Origin: Limonium bicolor
Lineage: Eukaryota; Streptophyta; Magnoliopsida; Caryophyllales; Plumbaginaceae
Direction: 5' to 3'
Assembly (NCBI GenBank): GCA_023374045.1
Contig: CM041780.1
Coordinates: 94,769,005-94,833,004, forward strand
DNA length: 64,000 nt
Part shown: one piece after another, positions 45,266-56,438 of the stretch
How the letters are laid out: every line of letters starts with the position of its first letter
How positions within the stretch are numbered: position 1 is the first letter of the stretch
Made by a program: the position numbers and the translations under genes
The notes under the pieces: model-generated
Databases searched by the model: none
What the model saw: only the letters and a program-made list of their open reading frames with translations
What the model was told of the DNA's origin: nothing

Positions 45266-46636
45266 TCTAACCCTTACTACGGTCTAGCCACAGACCTTAA
45301 AAAGAAGGGCAGATTTTTCGGGAGGCAACCCGAACCTCTATCATTATTTTGCTTTCTATTACAGTCTATTTCCCTATATTTCAATATTTTTATATTTTGT
45401 TTTAAAAAAATGCTCATTTATTTCACTGTTAGCCCCGGTATTGGTTTGGCTGCCTTTAGTATCTTATGCAGGTGCAACTTCGTGTCCACACCACTACCGA
45501 GCTCCGCTACTTTGAGGTTAGACATCGAGTATGGGGGAAGTTCTCTCACTATATTTCATTTTACAATACTTCTATTTTATCCGGTTTTCACTCTATATGT
45601 TTATTTTCCCTTTAAATAAATATGGTGAGTTTTGGTTTCACTTGAGTTCTTCTGGCTGTATAGAATATTCTTTCAAGGAACATATACGTCATTCTAGCTG
45701 AACTCAAGTGTGGGGGAGCTCTGCTTAACACTCTGCGAACTCTGGGGAGTACACTCTCTTTGCTTTGCACTTCAAATTTTTTACATACTCCCTACTGCTT
45801 TGCATTGTGTGAGGTACTATGGTAGATTGCATGCCCTCGTTAATTTATTTTTCCTACGCAATGGGACATTGCTCCAGTCTAAGTGTAGGGGAGGACTCAC
45901 TTCTTTGTCGCTCGTCTTAAGTCTCTCTTGATTGACACATTGCTTAAAATGCTTAATCTCTCTGCTCTTGCGTTTGTCCAAATTCAAAATCGTGGACCCT
46001 TTATATGTGGGTTGTTCTCTTTAAAAATAAATACTATTATGAATTGTGGGATAAATGGTACAAAATTTTTCATTTTGATTACTTTTGAGGAGCATTTTTA
46101 TGCGGTGTGACCAAATGATCTGAAATGGTTGGATTTTTATCGCTTAGGGGTTCCTTCTGTCTTCCTTCTTAGGGATTTCTAAGGGGTGCTTCTCTGTCAA
46201 AAAATAATAATAACAAGGGACTTGCGAGACACCATTGGTAACCAACAAATGAGAGTTGAGTGTTCTTAAATATAAAGGATTGATGCCTACATTATCTTCT
46301 CATCTCTTTTGAAAAAGTGAAACAAATGCATAAATCTATTTTTCCTTTCTTTTCTCCTCAATGCCCATTCTTGAGAGAAGTTGGCCGTGGTAAAAGTTCT
46401 CAAAGTCACCTAAACTGAGAAGCATTGAAGCACCCGGATCATACCCCGAACCTCTAATTTTTATTTTTACCCTGAGCACACCTATGCCACCAGTAAGTGA
46501 TGGTTCACACTCCTCAAAAAGTTTAAGTCGCGTATTGTTCACCTCCTTATCCTACCCTTCATAATAATATTTGTTAGTATTGAGCATTCCCTACTTGATT
46601 GGGTACATGGTTTTGCTTGAGGACAAGCAAAAAGGT
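45266..46636 (+). mobile_element. Athila-like 3' untranslated region with repeated purine tracts
   Basis: It is homologous to 62337-63432 (inverted). It contains several AAGTGTGGGGGAG-type tracts: GTATGGGGGAAG near 45530, AAGTGTGGGGGAGC at 45708, AAGTGTAGGGGAGG near 45879. No env-like frame of useful length is seen. Confidence 0.75.
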
Positions 46637-46649
46637 AAGTGTGGGGGTG
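46637..46649 (+). other. Polypurine tract of the Athila-like element
   Basis: AAGTGTGGGGGTG directly precedes the LTR start TGATAAGTGTCC. Confidence 0.85.
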
Positions 46650-46921
46650 TGATAAGTGTCCAAATGAGCATGATTTATGGGTGTATTTCATATGTTATAT
46701 TAGCATTTTTCTTACTCATTTCTCCACTTTGGGTAGTTTTCCTCTAGTTTAAGTTTTATTGGTTATCTTACAGATTTATTGGTTAAACATGAGGAAAATC
46801 AAGCTAGGAGCAAAGTAGACGAAGAGACGAACGCATAGGCACACACAGATCTAAAAACAGAGCTCAAACGAAGAATCTGGAGCCTGTCGAAGTTTGCAGA
46901 ACAAGATGAGACAAATACATG

Positions 46922-47205
46922 TGTCCGGATTTGTGTCCACGTAGACCCTACCCGGACAGGTTTTGTCCGGATTTGTGTCTGCGTAGCCCCTACCCGGACA
47001 ACTCTAAAGTACATCTGTGTCCTTACGCGAACAGAAACTCGGACGTCTCACGTCCGGATGGGCCAAATCCGGACACAAACTCGGACACGTACAAACTCTC
47101 GCCAGGACATTTGTGTCCTTACACGGACACAAACTCGGACATGACACGTCCGGATGGGCCCTAACCGGACACAAATCCGGACACAAATCCGGACACGTGT
47201 AAATG
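46922..47205 (+). repeat. TCCGGATTTG hairpin array in the Athila-like LTR
   Basis: Two 37-bp hairpins at 46922-46958 and 46964-47000 (TGTCCGGATTTGTGTC to CCTACCCGGACA) are followed by irregular TCCGGA/GGACAC inverted repeats to about 47205. Confidence 0.82.
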
Positions 47206-47588
47206 ACTCCGCCGAATCCAGAAATCACGCGACTGATAGATCTGCACTGCCTTCGCTGTTTTTCCTCAATTACGGCGCCTATAAACATATCTATCTACTA
47301 CATCAAACATATCAAGCGCCGTATCCCTTATTTTCTTCACCCACGCCTACAATAAACTTTGTCCTCTTCCCCTCCTTTTCTCCTATAAAACCCAAGCTCA
47401 TTCTTCATCAATTCCCATCATCTGATCACACAACGCTCATCAAATTTCACTCTCCCTCCATCCAAATTCCATTCTCCATATACCACACATCTCCACTTCA
47501 TTTCCATCATTTCCCATCACCAAATAAGCCTAACTCTTCCATTTTCCAGAAAACCAGACGAAGACGATGATTGCACAAAACCAGGCCG

Positions 47589-47668
47589 TGTCCGGATTTG
47601 TGTCAACGTAGACCCTACCCGGACATGTGTTGTCCAGATTTGTGTCCGCGTAACCCCTACCCGGACAG
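47589..47668 (+). repeat. Second copy of the paired TCCGGATTTG hairpins
   Basis: Two 37-bp hairpins at 47589 and 47631, again 42 bp apart, near-identical to the pair at 46922/46964. This is a displaced duplicate 667 bp downstream in the same LTR. Confidence 0.85.
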
Positions 47669-48424
47669 GATCAACTTGTGCATGTTTGTTCATTTTTCTT
47701 CGTTCTACCTGTTTATCATCGTTTTGAGGTCGACATAATCACGGAGACAAGCCCGGAAGCGAAACAACTCTCCCCAAAAATAGAGTTCTTTCCTCAAATC
47801 TTTTACTCTGTTTTTTTCTGTCAATGGCTGAGTAATTTTTATTTGGATCCTAGGATGGGGTTTGACCTTAATATTGCTTAAATAAATATTTATTACCTGT
47901 CTCATTTATTATACTTGTTTTTATTCCTTTCAATAAATATTGTTAAATGCTTTACGCGACAAACTACTACATTTTTATGGTAACTATCAACATATGATTT
48001 TGAGATAGTCAATAGTACCACAAAGGAATAAACCTTGGTATTTACACTCCGGATTGAGTAGGAAAATACTGAGGCTTTCATTAAGAGTTCGTAACTTACC
48101 CTTATTAACTCTAATAGACAATAGATAATTGAGACATGGTTATAAATTTGTTTAAGTAATTTAGGCAATTCCCCCACTATCCTAGGATACCTTTTTCCAC
48201 CCATATCAATTCATTCATCTTATTTTACTGTATTTATTATTTTTGCACTGATCCTAAACAATCAAGCTTGCCTCCGGCTAAACCCTTTATTTGCTATTTT
48301 TATTAAATACCAAGACTAATTGAACTAATTTCTCTGTGGATACGACACTTGTTACACTACATCGACTAGGTGCACTTGCCTTTTCTTTGCCCATAAGTAT
48401 ATATATTTTCACTATGTATTTTTG

Positions 48425-48562
48425 GCCAACAACACCCTTCTTCTGATCCATACAAAAGTTTTTAGTTTGCTTGATTTTATCTTCATTTTGATTGTCGTAC
48501 ATAAAAGAGATAGTGGTCCAGACTAGAGCTGCAGTGTCATAACGCACGATTTGACACACCAC
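48425..48562 (-). pseudogene. Possible copia gag remnant
   Basis: The minus-strand frame gives TAALVWTTISFMYDN and KQTKNFCMDQKKGVVGQKY. The pattern resembles the copia gag core (a W-x-x-L/I helix followed by a lysine-rich segment and a short K-x-G turn). It is short and unsupported by neighbours. It abuts the end of the Athila-like LTR. Confidence 0.35.
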
Positions 48563-50296
48563 ATATATTTAGTGAGAGAGGTTGTCACTATTGACATCAC
48601 TAGTTGATCTAGCTATTTCCATTTAGGGTATTCTTCATTAATTGTTTCATTAGTAATTTGTTGTGTAAGTTTTGGAATCGAACCATCAACAACTTCAAAA
48701 ATTCTATGTGTCATGCAAATTAAATAGGGTTCAGTCTATGTCTTCCAAACCAAAGAGAACAAGAGAAGAGTTTGTAAAGTTTCCAGCCGAAGATATGAGG
48801 GAAAGAAAAGAGAAACTGGATGCGATGCTGAAGTTGAAGATGAGCTCGAGTTGTAGTATATATGGTAGTCAAGAAAAAGATTATAGGATTGGAAGGGAAA
48901 AAATGAGTTATTATGTTTTGTACCGAGTGTGCTATGTTGTTTATTGGTTGTGCTATGTGTCATAGTTAGTTTGTTAGTTTATCAGTTTATCTGTGTTGCG
49001 TTGTTTTTATAATTAGATGTTGGTCTTGTTCATCTTGTTATCATAGGTCTTTAGGGCTACATAAGATGACAGACTCTTATGCTACTTAAACAACATCCCA
49101 TGAGGATCAGATTACAAATAGTGATTGTTTAGTTGTTTGTAGATAGAGGTTTGACAATTCGGTTTGTTTGACTTTATATATGATAGTATATGACTGAAAT
49201 GAACAGTATTTCAAAATAAAAGTATTAAAACAAACTAATGAACTATGTGGACATTTGGGCCCATGGTTGGGCTTTATTACCAACCACTTGCCTTTCTAAT
49301 TGTGATTAGCAATGTGAATAGTCGATGATACGTGTGTACCTATCTATTCGGACAAAAACGTACGTACGGAAATCCGCCGCCACAGGCAATTAGTTGCAGT
49401 TTGGCCTTTGGTGGAGATGACAAGCATATGTGTGGAGCCAGCACAGCAGTACGCGTTTTTTTTTGTAAATCTGAACAGAAGGATTCTTATGGGTGTTTGA
49501 GGATATATGACTTTGAACCCTTCTTCTTCTACCCTTAATCAAACAAAGTAAGTAACAATGATCTGAAATGATAAAGAGATCCCGCATTTCCATTAACTGT
49601 ATGTATATTCCTTTTGTCGTTTCGAGTATCTTGGAAAGGTTCCAGTTACATTAGATTCCAATAGAATACTTTCCGATTGTATTCGTCGGACTTAATTAGG
49701 GTAAATTTATTGCTACGTCTTATCAGATGGTGAATAATCAATATACTTATCATGATATTGATTCTCCATTTCATGTCGGCTAAGACGTGCGATTTGATTT
49801 AATTCATGGGGTCAAATTAATTAAATAATTATGCTTGTAGAATATGAAACAGCTAGCCTTCCTTCATACAGTTGTTATCATCTTATTCTTCCCACCTTAC
49901 AGGTGATCAAAATGTCTAAGTCAAACTTGACCCTTTCTTCTTTACCTCAACTGGCTATGATGATCGTCGAAGATCTCTTATCATCATCATCATCAACAAC
50001 GTATCTCCACCCTTAGGGTTTAATTTAAAGCCAGCCGTTACAATAGTTTAACTCTCATTATCAATCACTAATTGAACTTCTTATCGAATCAATCTCCCCC
50101 TGTGCGTAAATATCTTCAAACATCTTTGTGCCCCATGAAAAGCTGCCAGACAGGCGCATGAGAGATTTCTTATTATATATTCATTGACTTGAGCAAAAAC
50201 CCTAATTATTATATACACAAATTTCAATCAATTTGACACTTGATGAACTAAAATAAATGGGGGCCACTAAATACGATGATGCACATCGATCTTCTT
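48563..50296. other. Intergenic DNA upstream of NAR2
   Basis: No gene or transposon ends recognised. The frame at 48672-48965 (97 residues, lysine- and glutamate-rich) matches no family I know and may be chance or an old remnant. Confidence 0.5.
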
Positions 50297-50304
50297 GTAT
50301 AAGT
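50297..50304 (+). promoter_or_regulatory. Probable TATA box of NAR2
   Basis: A TATAAGTA-type sequence lies about 110 bp before the ATG, with a CATCTTCATCAAAAA-rich leader between, a normal plant core-promoter layout. Confidence 0.5.
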
Positions 50305-50407
50305 AGGTAGTGGAGGAAAGGTATATCCTCATCTTCATCAAAAAGTATCTTCATCAAAAAAGATTCTTCCTTCTCTTTTATTTCTTCGTTCTACAAACAA
50401 AAACAAA

Positions 50408-51138
50408 ATGGAAAGAACCCGAATTCTGTTGGCTGTAATGCTCATTTGCAGCATGACTGTCACCTCCCATGGATCAACATCAACAGTACACCGTCCATTC
50501 TCTGCACTCAAAAACAATCTTGTCGTTGAAGCCACAGCCAAAAAAGGAGGTAAATTACTACTATGACAGTACTAATTAATTACTCTATAACCTAGCTAGC
50601 TAATTCTCTTCTTCTGCAAATTTCAATTACTTAACTTGAAATCCATGCAGCATTAATGGCGGGTGAAGACAAATTCGACTTACGTTGGGGACCAAACAAG
50701 AACACATCAGCTAAAGAAACATCTACTTACAAAACAATCAAGGTTAAACTCTGTTACACCGAAATAAGCCAGAAAGACCGTCCATGGAGAAACACAAACC
50801 ATGACAACATTGGAAAAGACAAGACATGTCAATTCGTTATGTTTACGGAAAAGTATGAACATAAGATGAGTGATATCAAGACAATAATATTACTAAAGAG
50901 ATTCCAGGTGCTATCTACTTTATTCGTTTACGCTTTCGGTGATGATGATAAGGAAGTGGCGTATGGTCAGACTCCAGCTGGGGTTGTGTTTGATATTGTT
51001 GGGATTACTGGTAGAGGAACTTCGATTGATATTGCTGCTGCTGTTTTCTCGGCTTTCTCGGTTGTTTCTTTGGGTTATTTCTTTTATATGGAGAAGAGGA
51101 AAGCGAAGATGACGACTGTTGCTAATGGATCGACTTAA
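50408..51138 (+). CDS. NRT3: High-affinity nitrate transporter-activating protein (NAR2/NRT3 family), two exons
   Basis: NAR2/NRT3 proteins are small plasma-membrane partners that stabilise and activate NRT2 nitrate transporters in roots. Exon 1 is 50408-50549 and exon 2 is 50651-51138, joined at AG|GTAAAT and CATGCAG|CA. The product is 209 residues, the family's usual length. It has a hydrophobic signal peptide (about residues 1-22), the conserved block YKTIKVKLCYTEISQKDRPW, then DKTCQF, KEVAYGQ, ITGRGTSIDIAA, one membrane segment (about residues 172-194) and a basic tail EKRKAK. At 50880-50935 the conserved IP-x-x-x-YF-x-R core is readable only in another frame, so two small compensating indels may scramble about 15-20 residues. 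It may therefore be non-functional or contain sequence errors. Confidence 0.9.
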
Positions 51139-52079
51139 ATGTATCTGTGTTTGATTTGGGTATTTTGATTTGGGTGTTGTGTTGTGTTTACAGAGAGACT
51201 CAAATCTTTCTTCTCAGTTCTACTTTTTTTTGGTAATTTCTTTATTTATTTAAGTTGTTGGTGGAATTAATATAAAGTTAATTTGTATGGTTTGTTTGTT
51301 CAACCAGCCATGCCCTATTTTCGAGCCAGTGGGAGTTAATTGCAATTACAATTCGATGGATTCATCATTTCCAGTCTCGATGGATGATGTTTTTCTCCAC
51401 TATATATATTGTCTTGATGTAGTGAATATTCAACAAGAATTCCAGGAACTGGACATGCTTTTGGTTTGTTCAAATTAAGGGAATACCGTTATATTTTTAA
51501 AATAAAATAAAAGTCCACTATATATTATTATTATTACCAACAGTCGTGACAATAACATGCGGACTTGTCATTTATCTATCTTTTCAATCGCCTGCAACCG
51601 TGTATTTTATCTAAATATTATAAAGATAATGAATTCTTTATAACCGTACATTAGTTATATAAATCATGGTGGAGGTTTCGAGACTTAAATTCTTAACTTA
51701 ATTTCGGTTTAATGGTTGAAGATTTTTTAACTTATGAGAGTTTTCTTAATTAATCCATTTAACACTATATATTAGTAGTATGTTTTAAGTGTGCACTTAA
51801 TGAGCAGTTTTATACAGTTTATGATTATTACTTATGGTTGTTTAGAAGACTCGAGAGATCACCAATCAATCATGTTAAACCTACATATAGGGGGTCTTGT
51901 ATATATTGACATTTTTTATTCATTCAAACTTCAAGTATTATTTTCCTCTGCAAGAATTACGTGAGAGAAAAGTATTAGAGATTTTTTTTTACATAGGTAT
52001 AGTCGAACCATGTAAAACGGTTGTGTCTCGTTCTTGCTCTTTCTTTATTTTCATAGCTATCTTTTACACTCAGCCACTT
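51139..52079. other. 3' flank of NAR2 and AT-rich intergenic DNA
   Basis: No gene recognised. The frames at 51287-51478 and 51897-52088 have no family features. Confidence 0.5.
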
Positions 52080-52740
52080 CACTACTAGAAAAACAGCAAT
52101 TAGCGACTGAACATTTAGTCAAGAATTTCTAAAAATCGGTCGGGAATTTTAACTACCGACGGGCTCCCGACCGATAGGTAACGGTCGGTAAAGCACTCGT
52201 CGAGAAATTACTCCTGACCAAAAATCATAATAAATATTTCGTCTATGTGAAGTAAATGAATGGCCATAGCTACATTCTTCCAGGACCGACCAAGTGCTAG
52301 TGGTATATGCAAGGGGGAAATACAAAACCACTCATGCTCAAAAGGCCCAAAACACTACTCATTGAAGATACACTCGAGCCAACTGCGTCAAAGAAAATAT
52401 CAACAAGCCTTTTTCAGATAAACCTCTGCATAAAGAACTTGATACTTAAGATGATCTAGATGAGCCATGCCTCGAGTGTGTTGTAGTTCATCACATTGGT
52501 CAGTCAATAAGCCAAAAACCATGGATACAATTGCCACTCTTCAGACGAAGTCGATGGGCCTTCTTCGCTTGTAGTAACAAGACATCAATGAAAGGAAGTT
52601 GGATGGTTGGATTAGTTAGTACAATCTGCATTCTGAGCAATTATAGGGGACTTTTGCCCTACGCATCTTCAAACCAGAGAAAGGAGCGAAGAAGGTTATT
52701 GATGAACATGACTATATTCTTTTGAATCTTGATAGACGAG
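52080..52740 (+). mobile_element. CACTA-type left end fragment
   Basis: CACTACTAGAAAAACAGC (52080-52097) is a CACTA-type terminus. It is followed by GGTCGG / CCGACC subterminal motifs to about 52210 (GGTCGGGAA, CCCGACCGATAGG, ACGGTCGGTAA). The remaining 500 bp are unassigned and no opposite end was found before the X fragment begins at 52741. Confidence 0.6.
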
Positions 52741-53177
52741 TGTAACACCCCAATCTTCTAACTACTCAAATATGTCTTAAGATTTTTTGAGTTAATGTAA
52801 CGTAAACAGCATAAATAGGTGTAAGGGTCACATTACTCAAATCGAAAAGCTATGGCAAACCACACCACATTGCAATTAGACACTTAACACAATGAAAATT
52901 CTTGTAATTTAGAAAGCCTATAAACAATTAGAATTAACTGTCTGAGGTTCAACTATGTCTCATAAATAAGATAAATATCTACAATTTGAAAGAAAGCCTT
53001 GACCAAAAGGATTTACACCTTTGATCCAATAACAACAATGTAAAGAAGAGTTGTCACCCATTAGGCTATCATCATTAACCAGATCAGCGTAAGAGAGTTA
53101 CACACTCTCAAATTAAAGGATAAACTATACAAGAGTTCAACCTAGGACAAAATTCTTAAAATCCCACTTACACCTCA
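52741..53177 (-). mobile_element. Family X-like LTR end fragment
   Basis: It starts TGTAACACCCC, the minus-strand terminus of X LTRs, and is cut after 437 bp by a Tekay-like LTR. The body is diverged, so the family call rests on the terminus. Confidence 0.45.
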
Positions 53178-53891
53178 TGTTATAACCCTAAGTTTATTTT
53201 GTTACATTGTTGTGTTTTAAGTTGGATTAATTGTGGTTTTAGGATGTCGAAGTCATTTGAGCTAAATGGGAGGACAAGGAGGTCATTTTCCTCTTCTATT
53301 TTCGGTAAGGGCTTAAATAATGAATTATTTCTCTTATTCTCTTTCACGTTCTATTCACGATCAACAGTTTCCTCTTGTTGTGGGTTTTTTCCCTTCTCTT
53401 CTTTAGAGCGATTCTTGTCTCTTGAGTGTGTGTGTCTTCTGCGCCTTTGCTGTTGCTGTTGGATTCTCCTCTACTATGTCTCAATTGTTGGATTTCAGAT
53501 TTGGGGTTGTGGTTTGTTAGTGATTCAGTTTTCTGATTTGGGGGTTTCGTGCTTCTCTAATTTTGGGGTTCCCTTCAACGTTGTTTACGCAATTCAGTGG
53601 TTGTGTGTTCGTGGATATGCTGTCTGGTGTGTGTGGATAATTCGGCTTCTGGTTTCGAGTCTTCTCCTGCAGTAATCGAGGTAGGTGGTGAATGGATTCG
53701 ACTTGTGTGTTCGACCGTGGGGAGTTTAGGAACTTGATTTTGAGTGGCTAGGCTTAATGCATTTTCGTATCTGATTTTCCTATTCGTTTTGCCCCTGTAT
53801 TGTCTACAAAATCCCCATGGAATGTCGGGTTTTCAGTGAGAATTGATTGTGTAAAATCTGGCTTGGTTTAAGAAAGTTTTCTGCAGAATCT
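53178..53891 (+). mobile_element. Diverged Tekay-like LTR, first segment
   Basis: It starts TGTTATAACCC like 1633 and 11376. It shares the AATCGAGGTAGGTGGT-type block (53675) with 2348 and 12085. It is interrupted by a solo LTR at 53892 and resumes at 54964. The 53199-53675 frame is LTR sequence read through, not a gene. Confidence 0.78.
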
Positions 53892-54963
53892 TGTTAAATC
53901 AAGATCCTTTAGTTTTGATGATAGCAAACCTGTGTTGTTTATCTAATATGTTTGTTGATCTTATAATTCAGAGAAACAAGCAGAGGAGTGGCTTAGCACG
54001 GAAGGTTGCAAGCGCACTCCGTTCATGACATGTGCCCATCCAGTCGGGCACCTGTCTGGGAGAGCTCCGATAGAACTTCTACTATACACAAGAAGTCAAA
54101 TACTACACAACCATATCTCTCATGCATCAGACTCAGTAAAAGGACAAAATACATCAAGTGTGCCGACAAACTCATGCACACTCATGCATCCACACAAGCA
54201 ACTAGCTCACGACAAAGTCGTGCTCATTAATGAACAAGATTACAAGACAAGGCCATGGATATTAAGAGGCACTCATTACACAACATTAAATATTGGTTGG
54301 GAGAGCATTAATGAGGCAAACAAGATCAGGCAAGTGGAGAGTGCAAGTGGTGACCGACCACCTAAGCCACACCTCCAATGTGTCCAACCATAGAGCGACA
54401 CGTGTCCTGACGGTTCCAAAACAAGTTGAAGATCAACCTATATTCGAGCGTGGCTATTTTGCTGGGATGAAGAAGTAAACGACTTCTAGAGTCTGGGATA
54501 TCATAGGTTGCTTGTTACACATCTTAACTTACTTGTATAAATATGATGTATAACGTCTTATGCAAACTAACTTGGTCATATATGAAAATGAGAGATAACT
54601 AGAGCAAGTGTAAGTCAGACTAAGTGTGTGTAAGTACTAGGAAGTTGGTGAGATGGGTAGGACTGGGTTAGTGAATGAATACTATGTGTATTTGGTAGAC
54701 TGATCAGCCGGAGAACTGTTGGGGAACCATAGGCCTGCTGTCAGAAGAGGGTAGAGGACTTAGGGATAAAGTCCTAAACTAACCCGGAGTCCGTAGGTAG
54801 GGCGGATGGAGATTTAGTGAATTTCTGTGTGTAAATTCTCAATCGAAAAGGAGTTTCCAGTTTGAGTTTATCAAGTACTCCCCTGAAATATCAAGTAGTT
54901 CACATAGGATAAAGAGACGTCCACGACCGGTCGAGGACGTATCAGGAGCACTAGCCAGTTTCA
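53892..54963 (+). mobile_element. Solo LTR (1072 bp) of the probable copia-type family
   Basis: It runs TGTTAAATC to CCAGTTTCA and is homologous to the minus-strand LTR at 13642-14757. Flanks are AATCT (53887-53891) and AATCC (54964-54968), a target duplication with one change. There is no internal region. Short frames such as 54025-54393 are LTR sequence. Confidence 0.85.
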
Positions 54964-55430
54964 AATCCGTGATGATTTTCACCATGTCCGAACGTCTGTC
55001 CGAACTTGTATGTTCGAACAGACCCTTCTGCATTTCTGTTTTCTGTGTACTTAACTGTATCCAAACTTCCGTTTTAACATGTAAGTTTGGATGGGGTGCG
55101 AGGACGAGTCGGGCGTATGAGTTTCTGACTATGTCCGAACTTGTATGTCTAGACACAAGTTTGGACACACCTTTCTCCTTCCCTTTGATTTAAGTTAGAC
55201 TTGTGTCTGAACATTAATGTTCGGACACATGTTCGGACGCCACCACGAGTTTATTTTTCGGAACTTGTCCGAACTTCAACGTCCAGACATAAGTTTGGAC
55301 TTCTTTGGTTTTTCACCCTCGACATGTGTCCGAACATTGATGTACGGACACATGTTCGGACATTTGTATTTCCTTTTGGTTTGAGTCTCAACTTGTGGAC
55401 ACATGTTCGGACAGGCTTCAAGTTTCACTT
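54964..55430 (+). mobile_element. Diverged Tekay-like LTR, second segment, 3' truncated
   Basis: It contains the same kind of TCCGAAC hairpin array as the other two Tekay-like LTRs. The similarity fades after about 55430, and the terminal GGGGTGTTACA is missing before Athila-like sequence begins. Confidence 0.7.
54985..55414 (+). repeat. Hairpin array of the diverged Tekay-like LTR
   Basis: TGTCCGAAC-type arms start at 54985, 55058 (TATCCAAAC), 55132, 55204, 55266 and 55327, with a partial unit near 55391. Spacing is 73, 74, 72, 62, 61 bp. One 62-bp short interval matches the short interval of the other two copies. Confidence 0.8.
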
Positions 55431-55769
55431 TCTATGTCTGTTTAAGCTCCGTTTCTATTTCCGTTTGCGGGGACGTATTCCCCTAATGTTGTTTAAGTGT
55501 TTGCCTCTGTGTGGTACATATTTACACACTTATGCTTCACATATTAAGCTAACTTGTTTTCTACAATCTACCTTCTCTATGCTTTTATAAAAATGTTCTT
55601 CGTTCACTGTTTGCGAAAACCTACTTCTAAAAGCAAGAATATTCTTTCATTTGTCACTTTGTTTGATTTCCTTCTGCACTTGTTTGATCTTGAGATTATT
55701 TGACGGCTTTAGAGATATTCTTATTCATGATTTGCTTGAGGAAAAGCAAAAACTTAAGTGTGAGGAAGT
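55431..55769 (+). mobile_element. End of an Athila-like internal region, with purine tract
   Basis: GCTTGAGGAAAAGCAAAAAC then AAGTGTGAGGAAGT (to 55769) parallels 46610-46649 of the other Athila-like element and leads into an LTR start at 55770. The point where Tekay-like LTR gives way to Athila-like DNA is not sharp. No gene. Confidence 0.55.
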
Positions 55770-56438
55770 TGATAAGTGTGAAACATATAGGCTTTTTAGG
55801 GTTTAATTACCTTATAATCTGCAACAGTTTAGACAATGTTTCCCACTTATTATGCGTTTTTCCTGAGATTGATGTTTTGATATGAATTGACGCATTATAT
55901 GTGTTAAATATAGGAAAAACCCATGGAAATGAAGAGTTTACATCATAAGGATTACAACGAAACAACTGGGGAACAAATCGGAAGAAAAGATGCAAAATTT
56001 GGTCACGTCCGACCCACACTAAGCCGGACGCAAATCCGGACGTATGTTAAGGAATGCGTCCGGATCTGGACATTGAGCCGGACGTGACACGAGACGCAGA
56101 TCCAAACCTCTATCTCACGTCCGGATCCGGACACTAAGCCGGACGTGAGACGAGATTCAGATCTACTTTTATCTCACGTCCTGATCCGGACACAGATCCG
56201 GACTTCACACAGATGCGAAAAATAAAAAGAAGATCAGGCTGATAATTTGTGCAATTATCAGCCAAAAGCTGCACGCATCAATCAGAGATAACTCTTCCAA
56301 GTGCTCCACTAATCTACCCAATTCACCCACTAATCCTTGTCTTCACTTTCCTTTCTTATTTAAGCAAACGTTTTCTTCCTAATTCGGGGCACCAGACACT
56401 CTCGTCTACACAATACACTCTCATCCTCTCACTCCATA
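55770..56438 (+). mobile_element. Athila-like LTR, first 669 bp
   Basis: It starts TGATAAGTGTG after the purine tract. It contains GTCCGGATCC-type inverted repeats (56004-56200) where other Athila-like LTRs carry their arrays. It is cut by an X LTR at 56439. Confidence 0.7.
56004..56200 (+). repeat. CACGTCCGGATCC hairpin array in the Athila-like LTR
   Basis: CACGTCCG or TGCGTCCGG arms at 56004, 56055, 56116 and 56175, each paired with CCGGACGTGA or TCCGGAC within about 35 bp. Spacing is 51, 61 and 59 bp. Confidence 0.78.

Larger units (their letters stand above)
46650..48420 (+). mobile_element. Athila-like 3' LTR, about 1.77 kb
   Basis: The first 270 bp match the LTRs at 9972-9700 and 62323-62060 (minus strand). 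The middle differs, with TCCGGATTTG hairpin arrays instead of GACCGCC arrays. The end shows the Athila-style TCTCTGTGGATACGACAC block (48331) and stops near 48420, before TTTTTGGCC; the exact last base is uncertain. A CT-rich leader lies at 47440-47530. The frame at 47154-47570 is leader sequence, not a gene. Confidence 0.8.

Noticed and set aside
52300..52740. Possible gene fragment between the CACTA end and the X fragment
   Set aside because: Translations on both strands are short and interrupted, with no recognisable motif.
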